This document shows, piece by piece, positions 36,426 to 44,683 of a stretch of 64,000 bases of DNA. The translations under genes were made by a program, and so were the position numbers. The notes under the pieces are model-generated. The model was not told the origin of the DNA and did not search any database. It saw only the letters and a list, made by a program, of their open reading frames with translations. How positions within the stretch are numbered: the stretch's first letter is position 1; every line of letters starts with the position of its first letter. Source of the DNA: Promicromonospora panici (GTDB lineage: Bacteria > Actinomycetota > Actinomycetes > Actinomycetales > Cellulomonadaceae); contig NZ_UWYY01000006.1 of NCBI RefSeq assembly GCF_900608595.1, positions 62,001 to 126,000 of the forward strand, read 5' to 3'.

Positions 36426-37378
36426 GCGCGTACGTCCTCGCCGTGGGCGAGGCTCTCGTGGACGAGGTGCGCCGCCCGGACGGCTCCTCCGCCGAGCATC
36501 CCGGCGGCAGCATCGCCAACGTGGCCCTCACGCTGGGCCGCCTGGGCCGGGAGGTCCGGCTCGCGACGTGGCTCGGCCGGGACGCCCGCGGCGACCTGGT
36601 GCGCGACTGGCTCGCCGAGTCCCGTGTGGGGCTGGTGCAGGGCAGCGACGGCGCCGAGCGCACCAGCGTGGCGGTGGCCACGCTGGACGACGACGGCTCG
36701 GCCACCTACGACTTCGACCTCACGTGGCAGGTGCCCGCCGAGGCGCTGCCGGGCCGCGACACCAGTGCGGAGGCGAGCGCCCAGGTGGGCGGCAGCGACG
36801 CGGTCGCGGTGCACACCGGGTCCATCGCGGCGATGCTCGAACCGGGCGCCGGTCAGGTGCGCCAGGTCCTGGAGGCCGCACGCACGACGTCGACCACCAC
36901 GTACGACCCGAACGCGCGGCCCGCGATCATGGGCTCCGCCGACGAAGTGCGCCCGCGGGTCGAAGCGCTCGTGCAGCTCTCCGACGTCGTCAAGGTGAGC
37001 GACGAGGACCTGGGCTGGCTCTATCCCGGTGCCGACCCGGTCGCCGTCGCGCGGGAGTGGCAGCGCGGCACGCCCGCGCTCGTCGTGGTCACGTTCGGCG
37101 GCAAGGGCGCGGTCGCGGTGTCCGACGCCGGTACGGTCGAGGCGGTCGCCCCGCAGGTCGAGGTGGTCGACACCGTCGGGGCCGGTGACTCGTTCATGGG
37201 CGCCCTGATCGACGGCCTGTGGGAGCACGACCTGCTGGGCGCCGGCCGGCGCGACGCGCTGAAGGCCGTCGGCGCGGCCACCGTGCAGCAGGTCCTGGAC
37301 CGTTGCTGCGCGGTAGCCGCCATCACTGTGTCCCGGGCGGGGGCCAACCCGCCGCGTCGTGCGGAGGTCGGATCATGA
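36422..37378 (+). CDS. PfkB-family carbohydrate kinase
   Basis: A 318-residue ribokinase-type kinase. Substrate-binding motif [15 protein letters not shown] lies near residue 25, [10 protein letters not shown] near 165, and the catalytic anion-hole motif [13 protein letters not shown] with the base Asp near 255. It phosphorylates a sugar (fructose-, ribose- or 2-keto-3-deoxygluconate-like) or nucleoside with ATP. The GTG overlaps the xseB stop codon and the gene overlaps carbonic anhydrase by 4 bp, so xseB, this kinase and the anhydrase are translated as one operon. Confidence 0.92.
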   Translation: MSAYVLAVGEALVDEVRRPDGSSAEHPGGSIANVALTLGRLGREVRLATWLGRDARGDLVRDWLAESRVGLVQGSDGAERTSVAVATLDDDGSATYDFDLTWQVPAEALPGRDTSAEASAQVGGSDAVAVHTGSIAAMLEPGAGQVRQVLEAARTTSTTTYDPNARPAIMGSADEVRPRVEALVQLSDVVKVSDEDLGWLYPGADPVAVAREWQRGTPALVVVTFGGKGAVAVSDAGTVEAVAPQVEVVDTVGAGDSFMGALIDGLWEHDLLGAGRRDALKAVGAATVQQVLDRCCAVAAITVSRAGANPPRRAEVGS

Positions 37379-38064
37379 GCCAGAACCTGAACCCGGATCG
37401 ACTCACCCCGCGTGATGCCTGGGCGCTGCTGCGCTCCGGCAACGACCGGTTCGTCTCGGACGCGCCGGTGCACCCGTCGCAGAACGCGGACCGCCGCAGG
37501 GAGCTGCAGGCCGCGCAGCACCCGCACACGGTGATCTTCGGCTGCTCCGACTCCCGCGTCGCGGCGGAGATCATCTTCGACCAGGGTCTGGGCGACGTCT
37601 TCGTGGTCCGCACCGCCGGGCACGTCCTGGACACGACGGTGATCGGCTCCATCGAGTACGGGGTCGACGTGCTCGGCGCGTCCCTCGTCGTCGTGCTGGG
37701 ACATGACTCGTGCGGTGCGGTGGCGGCGGCGGCGCACACGCTCGCCACGGGCGAGCAGCCCAGCGGGTTCGTCCGTGCCGTGGTGGACCGCGTGATCCCG
37801 TCGATCGTCAGCATCACGTCGGGCGACCCGGCCGCGGCGATGGCCGCCCTGTCCGACCAGCACGTGCTGCGCCGTGAGCACGTGAAGCACACCGTCGGGA
37901 TGCTGCACGGCTACTCGGCGGGCCTGGCCCGGGCCGTCGAGGAGGGCCGGTGCGCCGTTGTCGGCCTCGAGTACGACCTCGCGGTGGGCAGCGCGCGCAT
38001 GGTCAACGTGATCGGGGACGTCGGCGAGCAGCCCCCGGCCGTGGACCTGCCGCGCGCGGTCTGA
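37375..38064 (+). CDS. Beta-class carbonic anhydrase
   Basis: A 229-residue zinc enzyme that interconverts CO2 and bicarbonate. The zinc ligands lie in [11 protein letters not shown] (Cys, with the Asp/Arg dyad) near residue 58 and in [12 protein letters not shown] (His and Cys) near 112. Length and motifs are those of a bacterial beta-carbonic anhydrase. The ATG at 37375 has GGAGG seven bases upstream and overlaps the kinase stop codon. It supplies bicarbonate for carboxylations. Confidence 0.95.
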   Translation: MSQNLNPDRLTPRDAWALLRSGNDRFVSDAPVHPSQNADRRRELQAAQHPHTVIFGCSDSRVAAEIIFDQGLGDVFVVRTAGHVLDTTVIGSIEYGVDVLGASLVVVLGHDSCGAVAAAAHTLATGEQPSGFVRAVVDRVIPSIVSITSGDPAAAMAALSDQHVLRREHVKHTVGMLHGYSAGLARAVEEGRCAVVGLEYDLAVGSARMVNVIGDVGEQPPAVDLPRAV

Positions 38065-38144
38065 GGCGAGGGTCTGATCCGCGGGGTGACAGGGGTCACG
38101 CGCTCAGGTACGTGACCGGGGCGAGGCTGCGGCACGATAGACCC

Positions 38145-39587
38145 ATGACTGCTGACACCGTCGTCTCGTCGAGCTCTTCCGAGTCCGGCGACACCACCGA
38201 CTACCGCATCGAGCACGACACCATGGGCGAGGTCCGGGTCCCCGCGAACGCGCTGTACCGCGCGCAGACGCAGCGTGCCGTCGAGAACTTCCCCATCTCC
38301 GGCACCCCCCTCGAGCGCGCCCACATCGAGGCCCTCGCGCGCGTGAAGAAGGCCGCCGCCATCGCGAACGCGGAGCTCGGTGTGCTCGACCGGGACATCG
38401 CAGACGCGATCGTCGCCGCCGCTGACGAGGTCGCCTCCGGCAAGCACGACGGCCACTTCCCGATCGACGTCTACCAGACCGGCTCCGGCACGTCGTCGAA
38501 CATGAACACCAACGAGGTTCTCGCGACGCTCGCCACCGCGGCGCTCGGCAAGGACGTGCACCCGAACGACCACGTCAACGCGTCGCAGTCGTCGAACGAC
38601 GTGTTCCCCACCTCGGTGCACGTCGCGGCGACGTCGGGCGTCGTGAACGACCTGATCCCCGCGCTGACCCACCTCGCGGAGGCCCTGCGGGCCAAGTCGG
38701 ACGAGTACGCGACGGTCGTGAAGTCCGGCCGCACGCACCTCATGGACGCGACGCCGGTCACGCTCGGCCAGGAGTTCGGCGGGTACGCCGCGGCGATCCG
38801 CTACGGCGTGGAGCGCCTGCAGGCCGCGCTGCCGCGTGCGGCCGAGGTCCCACTGGGCGGCACCGCCGTCGGCACGGGCATCAACACCCCCGCAGGCTTC
38901 CCGCAGCGGGTCATCGCGCTGCTCGCGCAGGACACCGGCCTGCCGCTGACCGAGGCGCGCGACCACTTCGAGGCCCAGTCGGCGCGGGACGGCCTGGTCG
39001 AGCTGTCGGGTGCGCTGCGCACCATCGCGGTCTCCGTGACGAAGATCTGCAACGACCTGCGCTGGATGGGCTCCGGCCCCAACACGGGTCTGGGCGAGAT
39101 CGCGCTGCCCGACCTGCAGCCGGGCTCCTCGATCATGCCGGGCAAGGTCAACCCGGTGATCCCCGAGGCAGTGCTCATGGTGTGCGCGCGTGTGATCGGC
39201 AACGATGCGACGGTGACGTGGGCCGGTGCCTCCGGCTCGTTCGAGCTCAACGTCCAGATCCCGGTGATCGCGCAGGGCGTGCTCGAGTCGATCCGCCTGC
39301 TGTCGAACTCGTCGCGGGTGCTGGCCGACAAGACCATCAGCGGCATCACGGCGAACGTCGACCGGGCCCGCGCCCTGGCCGAGTCGTCGCCGTCGATCGT
39401 GACGCCGCTGAACCGCGTGATCGGCTACGAGGCCGCCGCGAAGGTCGCCAAGACCGCCGTCAAGGAGGGCATCACGGTGCGCCAGGCCGTGATCGACCTG
39501 GGCTTCGTCGAGCGCGGCGAGGTCACCGAGGAGCAGCTCGACACGGCCCTCGATGTCCTCTCGATGACGCGCCCGCCCCAGGCCTGA
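38145..39587 (+). CDS. fumC: Fumarate hydratase class II
   Basis: A 480-residue fumarase of the TCA cycle that hydrates fumarate to L-malate. Active-site segments [15 protein letters not shown] (near residue 113), [28 protein letters not shown] and the superfamily signature [11 protein letters not shown] (near 327) are all present. About 15 residues at the N-terminus are Ser/Thr-rich and precede the conserved core. The ATG at 38145 is chosen because the longer frame lies over carbonic anhydrase. A strong hairpin follows the gene. Confidence 0.97.
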   Translation: MTADTVVSSSSSESGDTTDYRIEHDTMGEVRVPANALYRAQTQRAVENFPISGTPLERAHIEALARVKKAAAIANAELGVLDRDIADAIVAAADEVASGKHDGHFPIDVYQTGSGTSSNMNTNEVLATLATAALGKDVHPNDHVNASQSSNDVFPTSVHVAATSGVVNDLIPALTHLAEALRAKSDEYATVVKSGRTHLMDATPVTLGQEFGGYAAAIRYGVERLQAALPRAAEVPLGGTAVGTGINTPAGFPQRVIALLAQDTGLPLTEARDHFEAQSARDGLVELSGALRTIAVSVTKICNDLRWMGSGPNTGLGEIALPDLQPGSSIMPGKVNPVIPEAVLMVCARVIGNDATVTWAGASGSFELNVQIPVIAQGVLESIRLLSNSSRVLADKTISGITANVDRARALAESSPSIVTPLNRVIGYEAAAKVAKTAVKEGITVRQAVIDLGFVERGEVTEEQLDTALDVLSMTRPPQA

Positions 39588-39625
39588 GCCTCGATTCCTG
39601 CCAAGGGAAGTCTCAACCCCTTGGC

Positions 39626-39682
39626 TGTGAGCGTGATCGTTGCGCCTACACGCCCGATTTGGGCGCAACGATCACGCTCACA
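39626..39682. terminator. 21-bp perfect inverted repeat after fumC
   Basis: A 21-bp arm at 39626-39646 (starts TGTGAGCGTGATCG) is repeated as its exact complement at 39662-39682, with a 15-base loop. It lies between the convergent fumC and GPP34 genes and should work as a bidirectional terminator. The length and perfection exceed what termination needs. Confidence 0.75.
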
Positions 39683-39700
39683 ACGATGGACTGGCTGCGG

Positions 39701-40471
39701 TCAGGACACCGGGGCTTCGGCGGGCTCAGCGGCGGCCGGCGAGGTCGTGTCCGCGGCCTTGTCGGCGTCGTTCGACAGGAGGATGAAGGCCGCCGCGGCG
39801 ACACCGACCGTGGCGACGGTCGCGACCGTCGCCGCGATGGCGACCTGGGTCGCGACGGTGGCCACGCCCCACTCGCTGCCGGCGATCTCCTCGGCGCGGT
39901 CCTGGGCGGCCTTGCGCTGATCCTTGCCGACCAGGCCGCCGATGAGGCCGGACCCGTGCAGCAGGGAGATCAGCGTAGCGGTGCGCTCGTCGGGCTCGGC
40001 ACCATCGACGAGGACCTTCGTGAGGGTGGCGCGCAGCGCGGTCTCGTGGCTCGAGTCGGCGGCCGGCCAGCGGGTGACGGGGAGCATCCGGAAGAGCTTG
40101 GACTCCTCCTTCTCGAGGATCCCGCGCTCGACGAGGGCGGCCAGGAGGTTCTCCTCCGCGTTCTCGGAGACGGCCTCGACGATCTTCCGCGCGGGCGCGT
40201 CAGGAGCGTCGAGCGCGGCCTGCAGGGCGGCGTCGAGAGCCACGTGGCCGGTGGGCGCGTTGTCGGTGACGAGGATCGTGGCGTCACCGGCCTTCTCGCG
40301 CTCCTCCTTGGTCGCGCCGGCCTCCGGCGCGCCCCGCATGAGGGTCTTGTTCGCGGCGGCGAGGTCGGCCAGGAGCGCGCCTGCGAGGCGAACACCCAGG
40401 TTGTCGACGTTGGCGGTCTTGCCCGTCTCGTCGTCGACGGCGAGCAGCAGGAAGTCTTCGGCAATCAGCAT
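39701..40471 (-). CDS. GPP34 (GOLPH3/VPS74-like) family protein with C-terminal membrane anchor
   Basis: A 256-residue protein. Residues 1-195 follow the GPP34 pattern (LIAEDFLLLAVDDETGK, VRLAGALLADLAAANK, LVERGILEKEESKLFRML, DERTATLISLLHGSGLIGGL). Residues about 205-235 form one hydrophobic Ala/Val-rich segment (ATVATVATVGVAAAAFILL), so the protein is tail-anchored to the membrane. Eukaryotic GOLPH3 binds PI4P and Golgi glycosyltransferases; bacterial members are common in actinobacteria but have no established role. The ATG at 40471 starts the conserved domain. It is divergent from an iron-box promoter 100 bp away. Confidence 0.85.
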   Translation of the reverse strand: MLIAEDFLLLAVDDETGKTANVDNLGVRLAGALLADLAAANKTLMRGAPEAGATKEEREKAGDATILVTDNAPTGHVALDAALQAALDAPDAPARKIVEAVSENAEENLLAALVERGILEKEESKLFRMLPVTRWPAADSSHETALRATLTKVLVDGAEPDERTATLISLLHGSGLIGGLVGKDQRKAAQDRAEEIAGSEWGVATVATQVAIAATVATVATVGVAAAAFILLSNDADKAADTTSPAAAEPAEAPVS

Positions 40472-40569
40472 GCCCCGATGCTATATCCGACAAGCGAGAC
40501 AACGCCCTAATTGAGACGACTGCCGGGAAACGATGGCGCGAACTCCAGGGATCACCGCCGGTAACAGCC

Positions 40570-40600
40570 TTTGGTTAGGCTTACCTAAGCCTGCTAGAGT
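40570..40600 (+). promoter_or_regulatory. DtxR/IdeR-type iron box overlapping a promoter
   Basis: Positions 40570-40588 (TTTGGTTAGGCTTACCTAA) match the DtxR/IdeR consensus TTAGGTTAGSCTAACCTAA at 17 of 19 positions. They overlap a candidate -35 (TTGGTT, 40571-40576) and the spacer of a promoter with -10 TAGAGT (40595-40600). Repression by the Fe(II)-bound regulator and expression under iron starvation are expected. No protein gene follows on the plus strand. Confidence 0.75.
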
Positions 40601-40605
40601 CGGCA

Positions 40606-40734
40606 GCGCACGCATGGGAGGCGGCCGCCGGGCTGCGGGGCTGGGGGGTTCCGTCCGGCGGCCCGCCTCTCCCGTGCCAGAAGTTCCAACGTGTCAGAGG
40701 CTCAGGTCACCATGGTGACCTGAGCCTCTGACGT
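40606..40734 (+). ncRNA. Candidate iron-starvation small RNA
   Basis: From the predicted transcription start near 40606 to the palindromic terminator ending at 40734 there is about 130 bases with no convincing gene. A large hairpin (arms 40616-40631 and 40655-40673, about 16 pairs with two small bulges) is followed by a 40-bp perfect palindrome. An ATG at 40614 opens a 34-codon frame, but it lacks a ribosome site and lies inside the hairpin. Promoter with iron box, structured body and terminator together suggest a regulatory RNA comparable in logic to RyhB or mycobacterial MrsI; sequence kinship to those is not claimed. Confidence 0.5.
40695..40734. terminator. 40-bp perfect palindrome between the candidate sRNA and the PhoH-like gene
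   Basis: Both arms are exact complements around CACCATGGTG (centre 40714/40715), each 20 bp, starting GTCAGAGGCTCAGG. As RNA it folds into a near-blunt hairpin. It stands 13 bp beyond the end of the minus-strand PhoH-like gene and at the end of the plus-strand candidate sRNA, so it probably terminates both. Confidence 0.75.
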
Positions 40735-40746
40735 GTCGATCTGGAC

Positions 40747-42132
40747 TCAGACCTCCAGGCGCTCCAGCATGTCGGTCACCAGCGCCGCCACCGGCGAGCG
40801 CTCCGAACGGGTCAGGGTCACGTGCGCGAAGAGCGGGTGCCCCTTGAGCGCCTCGATGACGGCCGCGACACCGTCATGCCGGCCGACCCGCAGGTTGTCG
40901 CGCTGAGCGACGTCGTGGGTGAGTACCACGCGCGAGCTCTGGCCGATCCGCGACAGCACCGTCAGTAGGACGTTGCGTTCGAGGGACTGCGCCTCGTCCA
41001 CGATGACGAACGAGTCGTGCAGGGACCGCCCGCGGATGTGCGTGAGCGGCAGCACCTCGAGCATGTCCCGCGCGATGACCTCTTCGACGACGGCGGGCGA
41101 GACCAGCGCGCCGAGGGTGTCGTAGACGGCCTGCGACCACGGGTTCATCTTCTCGGACTCGGACCCGGGCAGGTAGCCCAGCTCCTGGCCGCCCACCGCG
41201 TAGAGCGGCCGGAACACGACCACCTTGCGGTGCTGCTCCCGCTCCAGCACGGACTCCAGGCCGGCGCACAGGGCGAGCGCCGACTTGCCCGTACCGGCCC
41301 GGCCACCGAGCGAGACGATCCCGATCTCTTCGTCGAGCAGCAGGTCGATCGCCACGCGCTGCTCGGCCGAGCGGCCGTGGACCCCGAACACCTCCTGGTC
41401 GCCGCGGACCAGCCGCACCCGCTTGTCCGCCGTCACGCGCCCGAGCGCCGAACCGCTCGGCGAGTGCACCACCATCCCCGTGTGCACCAGCAGCGGCTCA
41501 GCCGCCTCGACCGTCGCCGGGTCCAGTGTCGCGATCTCGACCGACTCGTTCTCCCAGAGGGATCCCATCTGCTCGTCGGACAGGTCGATGTCGCGCATGC
41601 CGGTCCAGCCGGAGTCCACCGCGAGCTCGGCCTTGTACTCCTCCGCCTGCAGACCGACGGCGGACGCCTTCACCCGCATCGGCAGGTCCTTGGAGACCAC
41701 CGTGACGCTGTTCCCCTCGGCCGCGAGGTTCGCGGCCACCGCGAGGATCCGGGTGTCGTTGTCGCCCAGGCGAAAACCGGCGGGCAGCACCGTCGGGTCC
41801 ACGTGGTTGAGCTCCACCCGCAGCGTGCCGTCCGCGTCCCCCACGGGGACCGGTGAGTCGAGTCTGCCGTGCTGCACCCGCAGCCCGTCCAGCATCCGCA
41901 GGGCGCTCCGGGCGAAGTACCCGAGCTCGGCGTGGTGACGCTTGGCCTCCAGCTCCGTGATCACGACGATCGGGAGAACGACATCGTGCTCCGCGAACCG
42001 CAACATCGCCTTCGGATCACTCAACAGCACGGACGTGTCGATGACGAAGGTCCTGCGTTCGTCACCTGCCGCGCCGGGAGCGGCGTCGGCACTCTGGTCG
42101 GACGGACGGGTGGTGTGTGCGGAATGGCTCAC
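40747..42132 (-). CDS. PhoH-like ATPase with N-terminal PIN domain (PhoH2)
   Basis: A 461-residue fusion. Residues about 25-150 are a PIN ribonuclease domain ([14 protein letters not shown] with the first acidic residue, [26 protein letters not shown]). The C-terminal half is a PhoH ATPase/helicase domain with Walker [36 protein letters not shown] and Walker [14 protein letters not shown]. PhoH2 proteins unwind and cut RNA. The GTG at 42132 has GGAGGGAG upstream and gives the usual length. It is divergent from the DUF1697 gene. Confidence 0.92.
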   Translation of the reverse strand: MSHSAHTTRPSDQSADAAPGAAGDERRTFVIDTSVLLSDPKAMLRFAEHDVVLPIVVITELEAKRHHAELGYFARSALRMLDGLRVQHGRLDSPVPVGDADGTLRVELNHVDPTVLPAGFRLGDNDTRILAVAANLAAEGNSVTVVSKDLPMRVKASAVGLQAEEYKAELAVDSGWTGMRDIDLSDEQMGSLWENESVEIATLDPATVEAAEPLLVHTGMVVHSPSGSALGRVTADKRVRLVRGDQEVFGVHGRSAEQRVAIDLLLDEEIGIVSLGGRAGTGKSALALCAGLESVLEREQHRKVVVFRPLYAVGGQELGYLPGSESEKMNPWSQAVYDTLGALVSPAVVEEVIARDMLEVLPLTHIRGRSLHDSFVIVDEAQSLERNVLLTVLSRIGQSSRVVLTHDVAQRDNLRVGRHDGVAAVIEALKGHPLFAHVTLTRSERSPVAALVTDMLERLEV

Positions 42133-42510
42133 TGCGGTCTCCCTCCGGCGCCGAAACGCCGTGACAGCCTCGTCGCTACCTGGCGGGTACCGCCTGTCGG
42201 CGGAACCGCCCCGGACGAACCGGGACTGGTGGATGGGCCGGGCGACCAGCTCGGCGCGCCGCGTCGTGGCGCAGAGCCGGGGCCGGCCCTTCTCCACGGA
42301 GCGAGCACTCCATAGGTTGGCCTCCCGAAGGGGCGACTGGGTGCCGTCCCTGAGTTGGAAACTACGCGCCCTGCCATCCCATGACCAGGGCTACGCCCCG
42401 GCGGGTCGCAAGTTGTCACGAACTGTTCACACGCTGGCAATGGCTTGACGATTCCTCCAAGGATTGGCAAAACTCGCTGGAAGACGCGCCGTAGCGGCAG
42501 GATGGGACAC
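42133..42510. other. 378-bp intergenic region between the divergent PhoH-like and DUF1697 genes
   Basis: No reading frame here is convincing. TTGACG at 42445-42450 with an AAAACT 18 bp later is a possible but weak plus-strand promoter for the DUF1697 gene. On the minus strand the first 20 bp carry the PhoH ribosome site. No riboswitch or repeat was recognised. Confidence 0.4.
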
Positions 42511-43074
42511 ATGGCCTACTTCGCGATCCTGCTCCGAGCCGTCAATATCGGACCGAGCCTGCGCGTCACGGCTGCCGACCTGCGCGGCGCCGCCGACGAC
42601 GCCGGCCTCGGCGCCGCCCGCACCCTCCTGAACAGCGGCAATCTCGTGGTCACGCCGGGGACCTCGGGGGCCACCGAGGCGCGCGACATCGCGCGCCTCG
42701 TGCGGGAGTCCCTCGGTGAGCGGCTGGGCCAGGACGTGCCCGCCGTCGGACTGAGCGCCGAGCAGCTGACGGCGATAACGCAGGCCAACCCGTTCCCGGC
42801 CGCCGCCCGGGACGACCCATCCCACCTGCAGGTACACGTACCGTTCGGCGAAGTGGACGAGGCGGGCGTGGCCCGGCTCGACCTGGCCAACGCCGGCCGG
42901 GAGATGCTGGCGACGGCCGTCGGAGTGCTGTACGTGCACTACGTGGACGGAATCGGCCGCTCCAAGCTCACGCCCAAGGTCATCGACAAGGCGGTCGGCG
43001 CACCGACCACCGCACGGAACTGGAATACGATCACCAAGCTGCGCGCGGCCTGCGACGGATCGGCTTCCCGGTAG
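42511..43074 (+). CDS. DUF1697 family protein
   Basis: A 187-residue protein beginning AYFAILLRAVNIGPSLRVTA and containing RTLLNSGNLVV and VHYVDGIGRSKLTPKVIDKA, with TTARNWNTITKL near the end. These are the conserved segments of DUF1697, widespread in actinobacteria and without a known activity. An ATG at 42502 three codons upstream is an alternative start; 42511 fits the family N-terminus. It stands alone between the PhoH-like and nhaA genes. Confidence 0.87.
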   Translation: MAYFAILLRAVNIGPSLRVTAADLRGAADDAGLGAARTLLNSGNLVVTPGTSGATEARDIARLVRESLGERLGQDVPAVGLSAEQLTAITQANPFPAAARDDPSHLQVHVPFGEVDEAGVARLDLANAGREMLATAVGVLYVHYVDGIGRSKLTPKVIDKAVGAPTTARNWNTITKLRAACDGSASR

Positions 43075-43254
43075 CGGCGCGGGACAGATCGTGACCCAGG
43101 TCTCACCCACCGAGTGGCCAGGCGACAGCCAGGCAAGGCCGGGGCAGGGTGACCTGGCAGGTAAGGTAAAGGGCAGGTGTGCCGGGAAGTCTGGTCGGCG
43201 TGGACCGGGTCGACCGGTCCGTCACAGACGACCCGCAAGCCGAGAGGACACGCG

Positions 43255-44553
43255 TTGATCTCTAACGCCGCCGCACCCGCCCCGAGCCGCATCCAGCGTC
43301 TGAAGACCTGGATATCCCGAGAGACGACGGGCGGCGTGCTCCTGATCGGGGCCGCGTTCCTTGCCCTGCTGTGGGCCAACTCGCCCTGGCGTGAGTCCTA
43401 CCAGACCCTCTCCGACACGGTCATCGGGCCCGCCATGATCGGGCCGATCGACGTCCACCTCGACCTGGCGCTGACCGCCTGGGCCGCGGACGGCCTGCTC
43501 GCGATCTTCTTCTTCGTGGTGGGCGTGGAGCTCAAGCACGAGTTCGTCGCCGGCAGCCTGCGCAACCCGAAGGAAGCGGGCGTCCCGATGATCGCCGCCG
43601 TGGGCGGCATGGTGATCCCCGCGGCGATCTACGTCGGCGCCCTCTTCCTGTTCGGCGACACCGGGGCCTTGCACGGCTGGGCCATCCCGACGGCCACCGA
43701 CATCGCGTTCGCCGTCGGTGTCCTGGCGATCTTCGGCCGCGGGCTGCCCGCGGCGATCCGGACCTTCCTGCTCACCCTCGCCGTGGTGGACGACCTGCTG
43801 GCGATCGTCGTCATCGCGATCTTCTACACCAGCGAGATCCACTGGCTGTCGCTCCTCGGCACGCTCGTCTGCGTCGGGCTGTTCTGGTGGCACGTGCGCT
43901 CGCGCAAGCCCCGGTGGTTCATCCTCCTGCCGCTCGCGGTCGTGGCGTGGGTCCTGATGCACGCGTCCGGCGTGCACGCGACGATCGCCGGCGTGCTGCT
44001 CGGCTTCACCGTCCCTGCGATCGCCATGCACGGCGAGGCGAAGTCCCGCACCGCCCAGTACGAGCAACGGATCAAGCCTCTCTCGTCGGGCTTCGCGCTG
44101 CCCGTGTTCGCGTTCTTCGCCGCCGGGGTCTCGCTGGTCGACGGCGAAGGACCGGGCGCTGTGATCGGCCAGCCGGTCGTCGCCGCGATCGCGGCGGGCC
44201 TCGTCCTGGGCAAGCTTCTGGGCGTGCTGGGCACGACGGCGCTGGTCACCCGGATCACGCCGCTGCGCCTGCCCGACGGCATCGGCGTCCGCGACCTGCT
44301 GCCCGTCGGGTTCCTGGCCGGTATCGGGTTCACCGTGTCGCTGCTGATCAGCGAGCTGTCCTTCGACGGCTCCGAGCACACCGACGGCGCCAAGATCGCG
44401 ATCCTCGGCGCCTCGGTGCTGGCCGCTGTCCTCGGCGGCATGTCGCTGCGCTGGGACGCCCGCCGCGCCCGCACCGCGGACATGAACCTCGACGGCCGGG
44501 CCGACGTGATCAGCGAGTACATCGGCGACGCCAAGGACCGCGAGTCCCACTGA
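43255..44553 (+). CDS. nhaA: Na+/H+ antiporter NhaA
   Basis: A 432-residue antiporter with about 12 hydrophobic segments. NhaA landmarks are VELKHEFVAGSLRNPKEAGVP near residue 100, ATDIAFAVGVLAIFG, and AVVDDLLAIVVIA near 175, whose paired Asp residues carry Na+ and H+. GIGFTVSLLISELSF lies near the C-terminus. It exports Na+ in exchange for protons and controls internal pH. The TTG at 43255 is chosen because GAGAGG lies eight bases upstream and it gives family length. The C-terminal hydrophilic tail is typical of actinobacterial forms. Confidence 0.95.
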   Translation: MISNAAAPAPSRIQRLKTWISRETTGGVLLIGAAFLALLWANSPWRESYQTLSDTVIGPAMIGPIDVHLDLALTAWAADGLLAIFFFVVGVELKHEFVAGSLRNPKEAGVPMIAAVGGMVIPAAIYVGALFLFGDTGALHGWAIPTATDIAFAVGVLAIFGRGLPAAIRTFLLTLAVVDDLLAIVVIAIFYTSEIHWLSLLGTLVCVGLFWWHVRSRKPRWFILLPLAVVAWVLMHASGVHATIAGVLLGFTVPAIAMHGEAKSRTAQYEQRIKPLSSGFALPVFAFFAAGVSLVDGEGPGAVIGQPVVAAIAAGLVLGKLLGVLGTTALVTRITPLRLPDGIGVRDLLPVGFLAGIGFTVSLLISELSFDGSEHTDGAKIAILGASVLAAVLGGMSLRWDARRARTADMNLDGRADVISEYIGDAKDRESH

Positions 44554-44567
44554 CCCCTCGCCCCCCT

Positions 44568-44683
44568 CGCCGAGGTAGAACCAGGGCGAAGTAGGACTGC
44601 AGCGGACCGCGGTGCGCTGCAGTCCTACCTCGCTACAGTCCTACCTCGCTACAGTCCTACCTCGCACTGGTTCTACCTCGGCG
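44568..44683. repeat. Long hairpin built of 16-bp repeat units between nhaA and the thiolase gene
   Basis: Outer arms of 17 bp (44568-44584 and 44667-44683) and inner arms of 14 bp (44591-44604 and 44615-44628) are exact complements. The right side is a tandem array of 16-bp units: CTGCAGTCCTACCTCG (44617), CTACAGTCCTACCTCG (44633 and 44649), and a diverged unit at 44665 (CACTGGTTCTACCTCG). The left side holds two inverted units. The extra copies on the right suggest slippage expansion. The right arm reaches the last base before the thiolase stop codon. It probably acts as a bidirectional terminator. Confidence 0.85.

Noticed and set aside
37950..38144. Longer start for fumarase
   Set aside because: The added part lies over carbonic anhydrase and is Arg-rich; ATG 38145 gives the family length.
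40614..40718. 34-codon peptide gene inside the candidate small RNA
   Set aside because: No ribosome site, low-complexity Gly/Arg/Pro sequence, and the start codon lies within a strong hairpin.
42133..42510. Riboswitch before the PhoH-like gene
   Set aside because: I looked for known conserved cores (including c-di-AMP type) on the minus strand and saw none.
44617..44680. CRISPR-like array
   Set aside because: The 16-bp units are directly adjacent with no spacers and form part of a hairpin; no cas gene is present.
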